A stretch of 64,000 nt of DNA, taken from Hymenopellis radicata. Lineage: Eukaryota; Basidiomycota; Agaricomycetes; Agaricales; Physalacriaceae. Made by a program: the position numbers and the translations under genes. Positions 21,754-33,338 of the stretch are shown here, in pieces. The notes beneath the pieces were generated by a model. That model was given only the letters and a program-made list of their open reading frames with translations, was not told the DNA's origin and did no database searches. Location: NCBI GenBank assembly GCA_015501595.1, contig JADNRX010000239.1:21840-85839 (forward strand), given 5' to 3'. How positions within the stretch are numbered: position 1 is the stretch's first letter; every line of letters starts with the position of its first letter.

Positions 21754-24700
21754 CTAGAAAGTAAATAAATCGGACTCCTGTATAACTGTTTCGAAACCAT
21801 TCTCCTTTTTATTCGGAATCCATTCTAAGAAGAGACGCAGGGAGCGTAAATGCTTTGACGAGGATTTCGTATCAATGCGGAACTTAGAGTCAAGGAACTG
21901 AAAGACGTGATTATCCTGCCAGTTCTTGTGACGCATCTTCAACGCCTCAACTAATTCGAAGAAACGCTTTCGGCGGGAAGCATCCGTCTTCTCGGCATTA
22001 CTTGCACCCTGCCACTCTGCTCCCCACTTCGCTCGGAGCTCTCGAATGGAGAGATGTCCCTTGAGTCCATTCGCAAATTCGGTGTAAACGTCCTCGAGAG
22101 ATATACTCTTGAGAGGAGCCAAACTATAGCTTGGCACCCAGCGATCCGGCTTCTTCATTGAGGCAGATGTTGTCCATGTCCACTGATGACGCTGTACACA
22201 TTCAGCACCGTATCGGCTTAGTAGTGCTTGTCGCGCTGTTTCCTGTACAGCATCAGAACGAGGGTCCTTTAGTGAAGACATCGGTAACTCCGGATGGTAT
22301 ACAGGAGACGGCGGTGTGATCGTCGATGGAGAACTTGAAGAAGAGGTTGTCGAAGAGGAAGGTAGAGAGATTGACGAGGAGGAAGGTAGAGAGATTGATG
22401 AGCGGAAGGTAGAGAGATTGACGAGGAGGAGGAAAGGATAGCTGATGGTACAGCAGCTAGTGGTAATGGAAGAGTACCTCGTGAATGACGTGGTTGAGCT
22501 GTCTGGTGCAGCTCAAGAACCAGATTCGTCAATGTCTGATTCTGAGAGGTAAGATTATCCATATGGCGCCGAAGCCCTTCACGCTCCCGCTCCTGAATAA
22601 TATTTGCAGATGCAAACATGCCACGAAAGGAGCCCGCGATATGCTCAGGAAGATTTTTGAACTGATTCCGTGCAGCTTCTTCTACGCGCCGTAAGACATC
22701 AACCGACTCTAACGCAAATTCACGAAAGAGTGTGGTATTGAAGGGACGATGATAGAAGATGCCAGCACCTGGATGCTCAGCAAAGAGCACAGCGGCATCT
22801 TGGAGCAAAATCCGGCGAAATAGGATAAGGACGTTGAGGAACTGCGTTAGCGCGTAATCATCCGCGATTCATCCGTACTTCTGGCGGCGTTCTTGAAGCG
22901 CTTTGAGCTCTGCTTCGACAAAGGGAAATATAGAGTTTACCAGCTCAGAAGGAGGTTCTAGCCGCATATCAGATATGATTAGATACAAAATGAACAGTGT
23001 TAAACATACCTAAGCTGGCCCGGGGAAGACAGTAGGATTCAGGGCGTTTCGCATCGAAAAATGCTGCTCCGAGAAGTGCCTCTTTGGCAAGTGCGCGATC
23101 ATAGCAGGCACGGTAGGCATCATTCTCACTCCAGCCACCAAGTGCCTTTACAGCATCCACGGAGGCGCCATATTCACGTGCTGTCTTTGCAGCATATACA
23201 CGTCCAGCATGAGTGCTTTTCGAGAGGCTGATGCTATTCTTATCGTGAATAAGCTTGATACGTTTGTTATGTGCTGTAATCAAAGATGTTAGTCGTGTTT
23301 GAATAGATCAAATGAGAAACTGACCTTGATATGACATTTCAACATCGTCTCCATCGGCACTCGGAAATACATAGTTCTCATACCATGGTCGGCGTCCATA
23401 TTCTCCAAAGTTGGGATCTGAGAAATCAGGCGCGAATTGAGGAGGTGCCTTAGCAAGCACATGGAAGTAGACGAAGTATTGGATAGCCAAGGCACCAATT
23501 GAGCAGAGGTCAACCTCACGATGACGAAACGCGCCATGTTCGTCCACACGACCATGCTGGTTGGTTTTTGACTGATCGACAAGACAGATCAACGCCTGCA
23601 GTAGGATGTCAGTTAGAGTAGTTGAGAAGGACAGTAAAAGCTGTACCATTATTGACCGACCCAATCCAAGCTCCGGAACAGGCACTTCACGCGAAAAGAG
23701 ATCTGACCAGAGCAGAGATCGAAGATTGTCTCCGCGAAAGGCAGTACAAGTCGACATGAGTAACATGGCACGATCACGCGCCCCAATATAAAGACTGTGG
23801 GGCGCTTTACGCTGTTCAAGGCACCATGCTGAAGCAGTCTTGAGCTCTTCCGGAGTGTAGTTATCTGACAACAGCCATTAGAGTATGAATAATGTTATTA
23901 GAAATTGACTAACCAGCAGATGTTCCAGCTGCCTTTCGGACTTGAGCACTTGCGATTCGCTCGGGCTCTCGGGCGCGGGAAACCTTCTCAAATTCCTTGA
24001 TGCGCGAGTCGTCGCGTAATGGCTTCTGCGATTCAGGTGTTGCAAGATACAGATCCTCGTGTTGATGGTCGAAACGGTGACGTTCGAGAGCACTAATGCA
24101 CTGCTTGACGTGTTCATATCCAACGATACTGCCAGGAATTTCCAGACCATTATGTGTCATCTGATGGGTAAGTTCAGTTGCCATGAATCTCCGAAGAGTG
24201 AGAAGAAATCTGACCTTTGGGCGCGATGACTCATACTTCAGCCAAATCGCTACTTTGGTCTGCATGACGGGTTCGCTGGAAATACGAACCCAACATGGAT
24301 CAGCCTGTATACGGCGGTCCTGATCTAGGCACCACCAAAGCTTATAGCGTTTTATGTGTCGCGGATAAGCTGCTTGCGTTCCTTTATCCGCATCCATGGC
24401 ATTGTGAAGGGCAAGTCGCGTCTCGTGAGACTGATCGGAGAGCACACGAAGTGCTTCAGCCTCCGTGAGCATTGACTGTGGGAGAGCCGCCGGAAGCTCT
24501 TCGAGTGTATTGTTTTCGAGGTCAAGTTCGCTGTGCTCTGCTTCGGTGCCGTACTCTGCGTCCGCATCATGCTCTGTATCCATATCGTCGGCTGTTGGGA
24601 GGGAAAGAAGATTATCGAAGTCAAAACCATTGCTGAATGATAATCCTTCAAGTGTAGATGGCGCCGCCTCTGGAAGGTGACGAAGTACGGCGGCATATTC

Positions 24701-24919
24701 CGCGTCAAAGTTGAAAGGTGTCTGGAGACTAGAAACACTTCGTTCTGGTTCTAAGGGCTTTTCAAAAAGGAATGGGAAATCAGAATAATGATCTGAGAAG
24801 TGCTGTTCGGGAGATGATGTGGAAGAGGAGATGGGAAACAGATGCTGAGTGAATTCAGAGCTGCTCTGCCGGTCATCATCGGTATTGGCTTCGTTCCAAG
24901 TGCGCTTATGGGCTGGCAT
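21754..24919 (-). mobile_element. Crypton tyrosine recombinase with GCR1_C-like tail, inactivated
   Basis: Exons 24919-23914, 23864-23647, 23595-23325 and 23273 downward join across introns of 49-51 nt. The N-terminus is acidic and low-complexity. The core has tyrosine-recombinase landmarks: R in TAFRGDNLRSLLW, HxxR in KSTHAGRVYAAK, a GGWSENDAYRACYDR block with the likely nucleophile Tyr, and a region similar to Crypton/Ndc10 proteins. The C-terminus (22281-21754) contains SISLEDVYTEF, LSIRELRAKWGAEW and RRKRFFELVEAL, matching the GCR1_C DNA-binding fold that Cryptons carry (known family architecture). Two lesions are visible: an in-frame TGA at 22869-22871 after RRQKYG, with the same frame continuing as DDYALTQFLNVL, and a frame change inside a short tandem repeat near 22,353-22,430. 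The element ends were not determined. Confidence 0.8.
22353..22430. repeat. about three copies of a 23/24-bp repeat in the Crypton linker
   Basis: The unit is GGAAGGTAGAGAGATTGA plus a variable 5-6 bp spacer. One spacer is a base shorter, so the reading frame differs on the two sides. On the coding strand it encodes a Ser-rich linker between the recombinase and the GCR1_C-like domain. Confidence 0.65.
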
Positions 24920-25516
24920 GAAGAAAGGAAGACCAGATCGAAAGTTCTGACGACGTTGAGCTGGGGCGAGGCTTCTGCAGACGTGTTAGAAGATCTAGCA
25001 AAGCTGTTGTGTCATTTATACACTCACCTGCGTCCACAGACTGCCATCTTTAGCGAACAATGAAGCCTCATCCACCGTTGGAAATAGGGGACAATGGTGG
25101 CGAGGCGGTTTGTTCGGCGCGTCATTTTGCTGGGCGTTCGGTGGTTCATTGTCCGGCGGTTCATTGTCTACGATCGATTGTGGATGTCGATTGTGAGTAT
25201 CGTGCTTGAGGGTGTGTCGTGTAAATGTTGTGTATAGACTATGAAAATGGGAGAAAGCAGTAGAATTCCATGTGTAAACGATTCAACAAGTATTCCTAGA
25301 GGATGCTCGCCCGCCAGGAAGTCAGCTGTGATATTGACTACAGAAAGCAGTTCAGCATTGTTTTCAAGTCGAAATAGGCGGCTTACCTGCCGAAATCTAA
25401 TCATCCGACAGTTCTACTCCAAAGACTGTGACTCAAAGAGGTAAATAGCAACAATGGCAGATGTGGACAGAGGAGATGAAAGTAAGAACAAAGGATAACA
25501 CGATTCCAAATTGAGA
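24920..25516. other. Crypton 5' flank, no gene recognised
   Basis: Only short frames lacking domains. It presumably contains the promoter and possibly the 5' end of the Crypton. Confidence 0.4.
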
Positions 25517-25636
25517 ACACCGATCGTGGCTGGCTGTTACCCGTTTATGGCCGCTAAGCCCGCTTTCGAGGGTATCGTCCTGGTTAGACGATAGCCGTCT
25601 AACCACCCGCAAACGATGGTCTAACCTGGTCTAACC
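25517..25636. repeat. hairpin-rich element, copy 2 of the 15-mer-bounded sequence
   Basis: ACACCGATCGTGGCT (25517-25531) and TCCTGGTTAGACGAT (25578-25592) match the element at 13847-13925. The second overlaps a perfect 9-bp hairpin, GGTTAGACG-atagc-CGTCTAACC (25582-25604). Two GGTCTAACC words follow at 25618 and 25628. This looks like a protein-binding array or transposon end (inference). Confidence 0.6.
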
Positions 25637-25929
25637 ACGGATACGATTCAGTATATGATACACTCTATGTATGCCATTTGATTTTGAGTATGGATCGATA
25701 CGCCGTCAATGGATGAAGGAGAAACTTGTTTCACAAACCTTTAAGGTTTGTTTATTTACAAGGGCAGAGATTCTCGATCGATTGGTCAGCGAATAAATGT
25801 GTTCCCGTGTTTTCAATTCAGCGCACGTTTCTCGCGTGGCTTGTTACTCAGCGTGTACTGTCATTCGGCGCGACTTGCCGAAGCGCGTGCGTCCCGTTGG
25901 GCCTTGGCTTTACGTCTTCTTCCTGCACC

Positions 25930-26185
25930 GTCTGCACTCTTTTCGCACCCGAAACGCGCCAAAACAGGGCCCAAATTGACGACGTCGCTGAAATGGACGC
26001 ACCCGAAGCAGTTCCAAGCAAACTACCCGATGCCGGATTCTACTTTGACCTCATCGCGTGTTATATGTGTGGGAAGCAGCTGGGAGAGTAGACAAATGAT
26101 GATGATCCGTTTGAGATCCATTTGGGTTTGAGATCCATTTGAAGAAGTGCGGCAAGACGTGTTCGTAGGCGTTCCTGCGGTATGG
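25930..26185 (+). pseudogene. BIR (survivin/Bir1-type) domain remnant
   Basis: Across shifting frames the stretch reads LKWTHPKQFQAN, then PDAGFYFD, then CYMCGKQLGE, then TNDDDPFEIHL, then KKCGKTC. This is the order W/HP, AGFYFD, CxxC, DDPFEIH, C of a BIR zinc-binding domain, with all zinc ligands visible. Damage: a one-base shift before PDAGF, a shortened loop before CYMC, TAG at 26089-26091 where Trp is expected, and a 17-bp tandem duplication at 26111-26144 (TTGAGATCCATTTG twice). Survivin-type proteins act in the chromosomal passenger complex (known). This copy is dead. MGQAGFIYSP at about 26,407 could be the start of a second BIR unit (weak). Confidence 0.65.
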
Positions 26186-28219
26186 ATTTGCAGATGATCT
26201 TGACAAGAAGTGACGGTGAGCTCGGGCAGACCGTTAACTGACAGTTACTGACTGCTGTAGGTTTGCCTTGATGGATAAAATGCGCCATCCGACCTCTAAG
26301 GCGATGGAGAAGGTGCACCTGGTCCAGATACGTTTGGGAAATGGTGTCAGTACGACGATAGCATCTCCTCCAAAAAGGTGTGTTTACTTATTCACTATTT
26401 GTCTAGATGGGCCAAGCTGGATTCATCTATTCGCCGCTAGCCCAAGACCACCGGAGCGAATGACGTCGATGCTGCCCTCCTGCCCTCTCTCACCAACCAC
26501 CACCACGACCAGTATAGCGCCTGGCTTGAGCGCTATGTTCAGCGCGATGTCGGACATATCGTTCGAGAGGTTCCAAACCGTCACGAACACATCAACATTT
26601 GTTGAAATTGGCTTTGCTCGTTGTTGCTTCGAAGGTATGTTCATCTTTTCCTTGGATTGGCTTTGATGACGACTTGTCTTTAGATCTTTCATCACTATCG
26701 CGACTTCAACGCCTTCAACCTTTTCCTCACCGACCGTGTCTCTCGATACGAGGTCGCTATGCTTCCCGCTCTCAAGTATGTTCACCCTTTCCTTTTGTTG
26801 GGTATTAGTAACTAACTACTCTCAGCATCACTCATCCACTGCAACATCTCACTAAGGTCGGCTCTCTTCTTCGTCGGCGCTGGCTATCTCGGACAGACGT
26901 CGACCTAGCTTGGCTCCGATGGCCATTCTCACATCAATGCACGATAAGTCTTTGCCACCTTGATGGCTTTCATGATTGATTAACCCATCATCACTGCACG
27001 ACGAACAAAGCCACCGTTGACGCAGATGCTCGTTAACGTTGCCTTGAACTTGTTGCATTCTTCAACCTCCGGTATTCACCGACTCACCTTGTTAGCTGTG
27101 TTGACTAACCTGTCATTAGCCTCAACTTTAACAATGACTACCGCCCTCGTTAATTGTCAACACTCTTGGGTATGTTCACCGAGTCCTTCGCCTCCTTGTG
27201 TTCCTCCTTATCGACTGACACTTTGTCAGGTTACCGGGGTGCTGACTAGTACGTGCTCTTCTTTCGAGTCACATCATTGACTGACTTGCTTCAAGTCGCA
27301 CACGCCAGCATCGGCTCATCGAGTGTGGTCATGTTCTGGTCATCTCGACTAAGTGTTCTCCCAGTCGTCGTGGTAGCTATCTCACTGACAATGTTCGTCT
27401 CAGGTTCCAGTTCGCGCTGTTACGATCTGTGTGTCTGTTCGGCGGGTAAGTCTTTGCGTTGTGCCATGCTTGTTTGTCGGTTTCTGACAGGGAACTTTGC
27501 AGCGCTAGTCTCGTTCGGTCGGATAAACAACTCGGTGAGCGGCGGACTTGATGTTAGTGTTTATTGACTACCGATTCTCTTAGGGCTCGCAATGGAGGTC
27601 AACTGTTCGAGGTAAGCCCTCATCGTGAGTTTAGATCTGTTACTGATGAATAGAGCGCGACAGCATCTCCGTTTGAATGGTAAGTACTCGGACCGGTTCT
27701 TCGTGAACCCGCATCAGACCAATTTGACAGTGTTAAGCATAATGGTCCGCGGGTTGGATTTGATACTTGCGACTCGGAGGTATTGGTTTAGGTGCTCAGA
27801 GCGAAAGCACCGCGGCGTAGGGGTACGACTACGTTTGAATTCCACCATTACATAGATCTACTTGTACACTACGTGAGAAATGAACTTTATTTGTCCCACT
27901 CTTTATTGTGCGAACGTACTACTTGAAGATGAGAAACACCATCAAGAACCCGAGCACGGCGTTGGTGAGCGACAGAGACGCGACTGAGTACAGCGAGGAA
28001 TTCTCTTGTCGTTATTTTGTATTATAGCCTCAGTAGGCCTATAAATCGGTCGACAACAAAGGTTTGTGCCTCGCCGCTTGTCGGCCCATGCCCAATCAAG
28101 TTTAGTATTCTTCAACTGGTCATCGTACGTGACGAATGTAACCACGAGCCACGTGCACCGTGCGTCTTTCTCAGTAACACTCAATTAGTCGTTAGTCCTG
28201 TCGTTTCTTAACCACCGGC
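26186..28219. other. unassigned, with coding-like fragments
   Basis: Plus-strand peptides such as MGQAGFIYSPLAQD (26,407), QYSAWLERYVQRDVG (26,511) and HYRDFNAFNLFLTD (26,692) look protein-like, with GTATGT-type donors nearby, but they do not form a gene I can name. From 27,000 to 28,100 no feature was recognised. From 28,100 on the sequence matches the upstream flanks of the kinase relics at 43.2 and 50.4 kb. Confidence 0.35.
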
Positions 28220-29736
28220 ATGGAAAAACGCGACTTGGAGGTGCGCGAACAGAAACTAGACATACCCTCGCAGATCGACTTCTCTCTTGATGACAATATT
28301 GTCCCCGGAACCCCGGAATTTAATCTTTTGAAGCGTATGAGATTCTGGGAAGACTCTGCGCGGCCTTGGTTACTGGAGCGCGGATACACGCTCTACAATC
28401 ATTTCTGCTTGGATGAAGAAGTGACACGCACTGCCGAGTGCGGTCCTTACCTCCCTAATTCGAGCAAGCTGGGTGGCCAGTTTCCGTATGCATTTCACGA
28501 TGAGGCGTATGCATCATTCGAAGAGGATACAGGATGGATTCCTTACTCAGCTTTGGCTTGGGTAAGAACTCTGCTATTAGAGCATATGGAAATAAGATGA
28601 CAATCGTGTTATAGGGCAACGTCGTTTTCGCGCAAGACAAAGAACATCGCCATCTCGCATTGAAACTCGTTCGACGGGAGAGCGAAGAGTCTCGGATCAT
28701 GCATTTCCTCCTGAAAGCTCAGAATGAAAGACCTGACAAGTTAATTCCGGGGATTGTGCCAATCTTGGAAATCTTACCATTTGCAGGACATTGGCTCGTG
28801 ATCATGCCGCGGTGAGTACAGGGGACTGAAGTCACTTAGCGTTCCACAAAAATCATTTTTCTGATGCTCAGAGTCATTAGATGGGGTGACGGCATCGCAT
28901 CTCCATGGTTCAACAGTGTTAAGGAAACCCTTGTCGTGATACACTCTCTGTTGTCGGCTTTAGCGTTCTTACACGGCTCCGGCATCGTGCATCGAGTAAG
29001 TGCCTTCAGTGGCCATCCCGTCATACACTGAACTGGAGTTACGCTTAGGACATTTCGGGACGTAATACACTGGTAAATCACTTCGCACTTGATAGCAGAG
29101 GTGGTGGATACCCACTACGGTCAGCCATGCGGAAGGATGGTCGACTGAAGTATGTCTTATTCGATTTCGACTTGGGCTTGATGTTCCCTGCATCTACAAC
29201 GCGTGCATCCTGTCGCTTGCCACGTAAAGGCGGTTTCTTCGCATCGCTTGACGCCCCTCCGGATTTATGCCAAGGTGAATATGACTATGAGCCCTTCGCA
29301 TTCGATGTGGGGTGCTTGGGAATAACGTTCGGCACTTTATTTCAAGTGAGCGCCCGTTCTACAAAATTACTCGTGATTTGGCCCTGACCTGTGATAGCAC
29401 CTGACTCCCTTCGTACCTATCCTGGCCCCTCTAATCGACGGCATGGTGACCTGGGATGTTCGCGCGCGTTTTACAGCCGAGGAGGCTCTGCAGTTCTTTG
29501 AGCAGCACATCCCACACCTTGATGAGAACCTATTGTATGCGATCCCACGCCCATTCGACTATGAGGAGTATGACCGCTGGTCTGAACTTCCACCTGAGTT
29601 CGTCAGAAAATGGGCCCATCTACGTATACCACCGGAACCCATTACAAGGAAGATATTGCGCTGGATCTGTCGGTATCGAATTTGTGATATGGTCGTGCAG
29701 AGGATTAGACGAATAGCACGCGGACTATTTGGATAG
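28220..29736 (+). CDS. protein kinase-like protein, copy 1 (intact, 429 aa)
   Basis: Five exons: 28220-28561, 28615-28811, 28881-28995, 29049-29345 and 29398-29736. Order: N-terminal RARPWLLERGYTLYNHF-type segment (ARPWLLERGYTLYNHF), then ALKLVRRESEE (beta-3 lysine), then SGIVHR joined across intron 3 to DISGRN (catalytic HRDxxxxN), then LFDFDLGLMFP (DFD in place of DFG), then YEPFAFDVGCLG, and a C-terminal helix-rich tail. No glycine-rich loop is obvious. The HRDIS and DFD forms resemble the expanded fungal kinase families of agaricomycetes (known); substrates are unknown. Unlike copies at 39.2 and 53.3 kb, the segment after MEKRDLE has no 46-nt intron but a 33-nt in-frame stretch. Convergent with an F-box tail, as in both arms. 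Confidence 0.8.
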
Positions 29737-30657
29737 ATTTATCACTGTATATATCTACATTTCTCTTTAATCAAAGCCTTCTGGCTCCTTGGCATAATAA
29801 CCTCAGAATCACTTGAGTTCCAGCTTGCACTCCTCAGAAGCGATCTCTCTTTGAGGTGCCAAGATTCATTCAACGCTTGAGACACGCGATGAAAGGGGCT
29901 CCCATGTACTAACATGAACACCTCAAGTTTATGGACTACTGGAAAGGACACGAAAAGGTGGCGCAAGAGGAAGAATGACACAAAAGCCGGGTCCGTCGGA
30001 AGCCGACACGAAGAGCGCTGACTTTGGATTTGCGCTCCCGTTTAGCGCAGGAAGCCACTTCATGGGCTCGGGGGTCTCCAACACTGCCGTGGCGTATGTA
30101 CTATCTGGGGTATGTAGAGTAGTTTTCTCCGGTAAGTGTGTGGTTGCGAAGTCAGTGATATTGTTCTGAAGCAGCGCTTGGCACTTCCAACGCCGAAGAC
30201 GCCCAGAACACGGTGGCCCCCCCCCCCCCCCCGTCTCGCATGCCAGAGGCACCTCTTGATTCGACGAGAAATTCGCCCTCAGGCCTACTTCGCATTTGGA
30301 GGAGGCGTGTCGCGTCACGACACTACGGAAGCACCCTAGGCCCTCCGAGTCTGCTCAGTTCCTCCCAGTGATAGGCTATATGGAAATCAATAATTGATAC
30401 TCAAATTCAGGAATATTTTCCAAGGTATGTAGAATCAGGAAGCCGATATGTGAGATGCAGCGGTCCTCAAGTCATTCCTGGCGAACCCGCGCCGTTCACT
30501 GTGTATGTGCTAAACCATAAAATCCGTTGGACAGCCATCCTTCAGATCCCGAGAGCACGGCGTTCGCGACAGTCGATTGGACCTGGGGACCGGGACCGAC
30601 GATGGAGAACACGAGATATCGCTCAATACATTAAGAATTGCGTCATTTAAGTTACAC
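29737..30657. repeat. kinase-F-box intergenic segment, third copy
   Basis: Matches 38,197-39,171 (inverted) and 54,850-55,779 (same orientation). Open frames (for example 29929-30318 minus, ending in PFRVLSSSP) are not kept in frame among the three copies, so I treat the segment as non-coding. It contains TATATCTACATTTCTCTTTAA just after the kinase stop. Confidence 0.65.
30217..30232. repeat. run of 16 C
   Basis: An uninterrupted C16 tract. The homologous positions at about 38,690 and 55,285 lack it. Confidence 0.9.
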
Positions 30658-30885
30658 TTATAGGCACCTCATTGTGCTTTCCTTGACAATCCATCGGCGA
30701 GAAGACCTTGCCAGGGAAAAGTATCAGTACGCGTAAAAGGAAGAGTATGGTAAAAACATACCATTGCACACAGAATACAACAGACACATCCAGTCCCTCT
30801 TCCTTGAGGATCTTCATTTTCTTCAACAACTTTGTCCCCTTCAACTTTTCATACTGCACCTTCACATCTGGATCCTCAAAACTGT
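30658..30885 (-). pseudogene. F-box gene 3' fragment
   Basis: Only the last part of the F-box family remains: FEDPDVKV, KLKGTKLLKKMKILKEEG, DVSVVFCVQW, the conserved terminal intron and the last exon ending KESTMRCL. Upstream (toward 30,893) it is joined abruptly to a carboxylase fragment. Relative to the right arm, about 2 kb (the F-box body plus a nuclease-like relic) has been deleted here. Confidence 0.75.
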
Positions 30886-30892
30886 CGATCAG

Positions 30893-30925
30893 CCATGCAG
30901 TTTCGAATGGACAAGATCATCGGGT
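30893..30925 (+). pseudogene. biotin-carboxylase (MCC alpha) exon fragment
   Basis: It reads MQFRMDKIIG, the same micro-exon end seen at 58,064 (LRMDKIIG followed by GTAA) and, inverted, near 35,680. The fragment is short; identity rests on the better-preserved right-arm relic. Confidence 0.5.
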
Positions 30926-31084
30926 AACATGAGCTTGGACTTGGCGATAGATTGATTCTCTGATTAGAACATCACAAGGTTTTGTGGCGCGCTACGTACT
31001 ATGGAAGGATGGCAACATTCGCGCTCCAAGAAAACACATACGTGTTGATACATGAACTCGTACTCCATGTCCTAACGAGAATTC

Positions 31085-31420
31085 GGCCCTCGCCGCTCTG
31101 TTGAGCTCAGAATCAGTATGTGCCCAAAATTAGTGAAGTGAACACATACGGCATGCAACATCGTTCTTCGAAGAGTAGTGGAAGCCCGCGTTTCAACAGA
31201 AACCCTCGGCAACTTTAGTTTTGTCGTTGATCTCGATTGCGAACGTTGGTTTCGGCAGAACAGCGCCAATATGGTTTATTGGGCGCGGCTTCAAGGGTAT
31301 GCATCGAGGAGCAAGTAAGGACTGAGCCGTCTGTAGCATCATCGTCGTCGTTGAAAATGAAGATGCGCCACTTGTGCAGAGACACTGTACAGCCACCAGC
31401 AGCTTTGGTTTTCACCTATG
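31085..31420 (-). pseudogene. PD-(D/E)XK-like family, N-terminal relic
   Basis: It reads NDDDDATDG, MHTLEAAPNKPYW, then VAEGFC followed by TGA. The downstream exon with the (D/E)XK core is absent. It is preceded by the shared word at 31386-31405. Confidence 0.6.
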
Positions 31421-31540
31421 AATTTGATAATGAAATCTTCATCGATGGGCGGCGAGGGCCTACAAATTGAGTAGCCCATCCAAGAGCATAGTTGCCTGTG
31501 CAATAAGAAATAGTGTAGTGTGGATAGACATGCACAACAA

Positions 31541-32977
31541 TCATGTAACCTCCTTCCCAAGATCCCACTCCCTCGTAGACCCCCTCTTCTTATACTTGAT
31601 ATCCATAACACTAGTACCGCCCGAATCCCAGCGATCCGCAACAGCACCAGCAGACGACATCTCCTTCTTAATCTGGTCCTTGCTCAGCCCCATCCGCTCG
31701 AGCCGCTTCTTCTCCAGCTTGTCCTCCTTGCGCGCGCGGAGCAAATCAAGCATCGCATCCCAGCCTTCAAACTCGGCATTGTTAATCAGCCCCGTCGCAG
31801 GTACTTGGGGCATGGTGAGCGGCGCAACGTCCAGCCGAGGATCATAGGATGCCTCAAAGTACTTGTCCATCTTTGAAGGGAGCTGCGTGGGTGGGTCTGG
31901 ACCGGGAGACGGGGATGGGGATATGGACATGCGGGAGGACAACGTTGAGACGGCTGAAGGGGAGCGGGTTCGCCGGCGTTTGGGTGGCGGGGGTGTAGAG
32001 GGTTTGGTCTTGTGCGCTTTCAGTTTCGCACGCAGCTCTGCCTCTTTGGATTCTCTATCCGCATCGTCATCCCTGTCCGGAGACCGTGATTTATGGCGTC
32101 TCTTCTTAGAGTCATCCTGTGAAAGAGACCGTCCTCGAGTGTTCTCCTTGTGAGACTGAGAAGAAGAGGGAGAAGGTTCACGTTTACGCCGGTGTCGTCG
32201 ATGACTGCGGCCATCAGGGGATTCAGAACGGCTCCGTGATCTGTGAGTTCGTCGGTGATGGGATCTATGAGAGCGGCGCGACTCGTCCTCGCGACTGCGA
32301 CTGCGGCGGGATTTACGCTTCGTGGACGACAATTCGTCGTCTTTGTGCCGTCTGCGCGAGGTGGACCGGTGTCGCCGTCTGTGGCCCTCGTCCTCCGAGT
32401 CCATTCCGTCCCAGGTCTCCCACTCCCTCTTCTTTCGTTTGCGGTCGCCCGTACGCCCGTCCCAGTGGTCCCAGCCATCGCTAACTGGAGATGCACGACG
32501 CCGGCGGCCGCGTTCGTTGCCTCCAGACCGCCGAAGACGCTCAGCGGCTACTGCCTCCTCAGCGCGTGCTCGCCGTTGCTTTCGTAAAGCCTCTTCCTTC
32601 TCCCGCTGGATCTCCTGGGCAGACTGCGCCTGTGCTCGAAGTATAGTCTTATTGTGTTCATCTGTACTCCGAATGATAGATGAGAGAAAGCGCTTATTGG
32701 CTTTCGGTGCATTGCTGTCACTCCTACAAAATATTGGTATAATCACCTTTCACTGATGGAATTATAACGCACAATTGACTCGCAAGATAGGCTCGAATGC
32801 TGTTTGGCTGTATCGTTCCGCCCGTTTCTTGGCGTCTTTGATCAAGAGGTCGGCGACGTGCCGGTCGAGGTCATCGTCGGTGACCGTGTTGGAGACAGAG
32901 GCGCCCATTTGTGCTCGGACGAGGTTCGAGACCACGGAGGACAGCGAGGACGACATGTCGCTCGGCGTCGCGGTCAT
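31541..32977 (-). pseudogene. RS-rich nuclear protein, left-arm copy with 1-nt deletion
   Basis: Nearly identical to the intact gene at 60,857-62,294; in exon 2 only two amino-acid differences were noticed (RRRAS/RRHAS and GSTREW/GSMREW). In exon 1 a single G is missing near 32,800, so QTGIRAYLAS becomes QTAFEPILRV and terminates. Such a one-base difference between near-identical copies may be an assembly error, in which case this copy would also be intact. Confidence 0.65.
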
Positions 32978-33338
32978 TGTAGTGATGGTCGGAAAGTGAC
33001 TCTAAACAAAGCAGCTTTCATGATATTTGGTCGTGTTTGGCAAGCGTGGCGCTATTTCAACTTGTTCGTACTCATTCTGGTCTGCAACTGCGTTATAACT
33101 GCCATCATTGATATTCATGATCAAAACAGGCGGTTGAGTGATAAACGAAGACGAGGCACGCACACCCCAACGTCCAAGTGTCCGCCGAAGTTCTATTGAT
33201 GAGTCGTGAAGCTTGAACCAAAGCTGCTGGTGGCTGTACAGTGTCTCTCCACGACGTCTCTCGAGTCTTACCTGCATCGTCATTTCCAGCAACGACGATG
33301 ATGATGCTACAGACGACGAAGCGCGCGCTCGCTTCTCG

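Noticed and set aside
29929..30318. 129-aa minus-strand frame in the kinase-F-box gap
   Set aside because: The two other copies of the segment break the frame with indels; the poly-C run lies inside it.
31863..32756. Long open frames antisense to the RS-rich protein (and at 61,248-61,972)
   Set aside because: They are shadows of a strongly biased Arg/Ser codon run; the sense strand has intron, domains and conservation in both arms.
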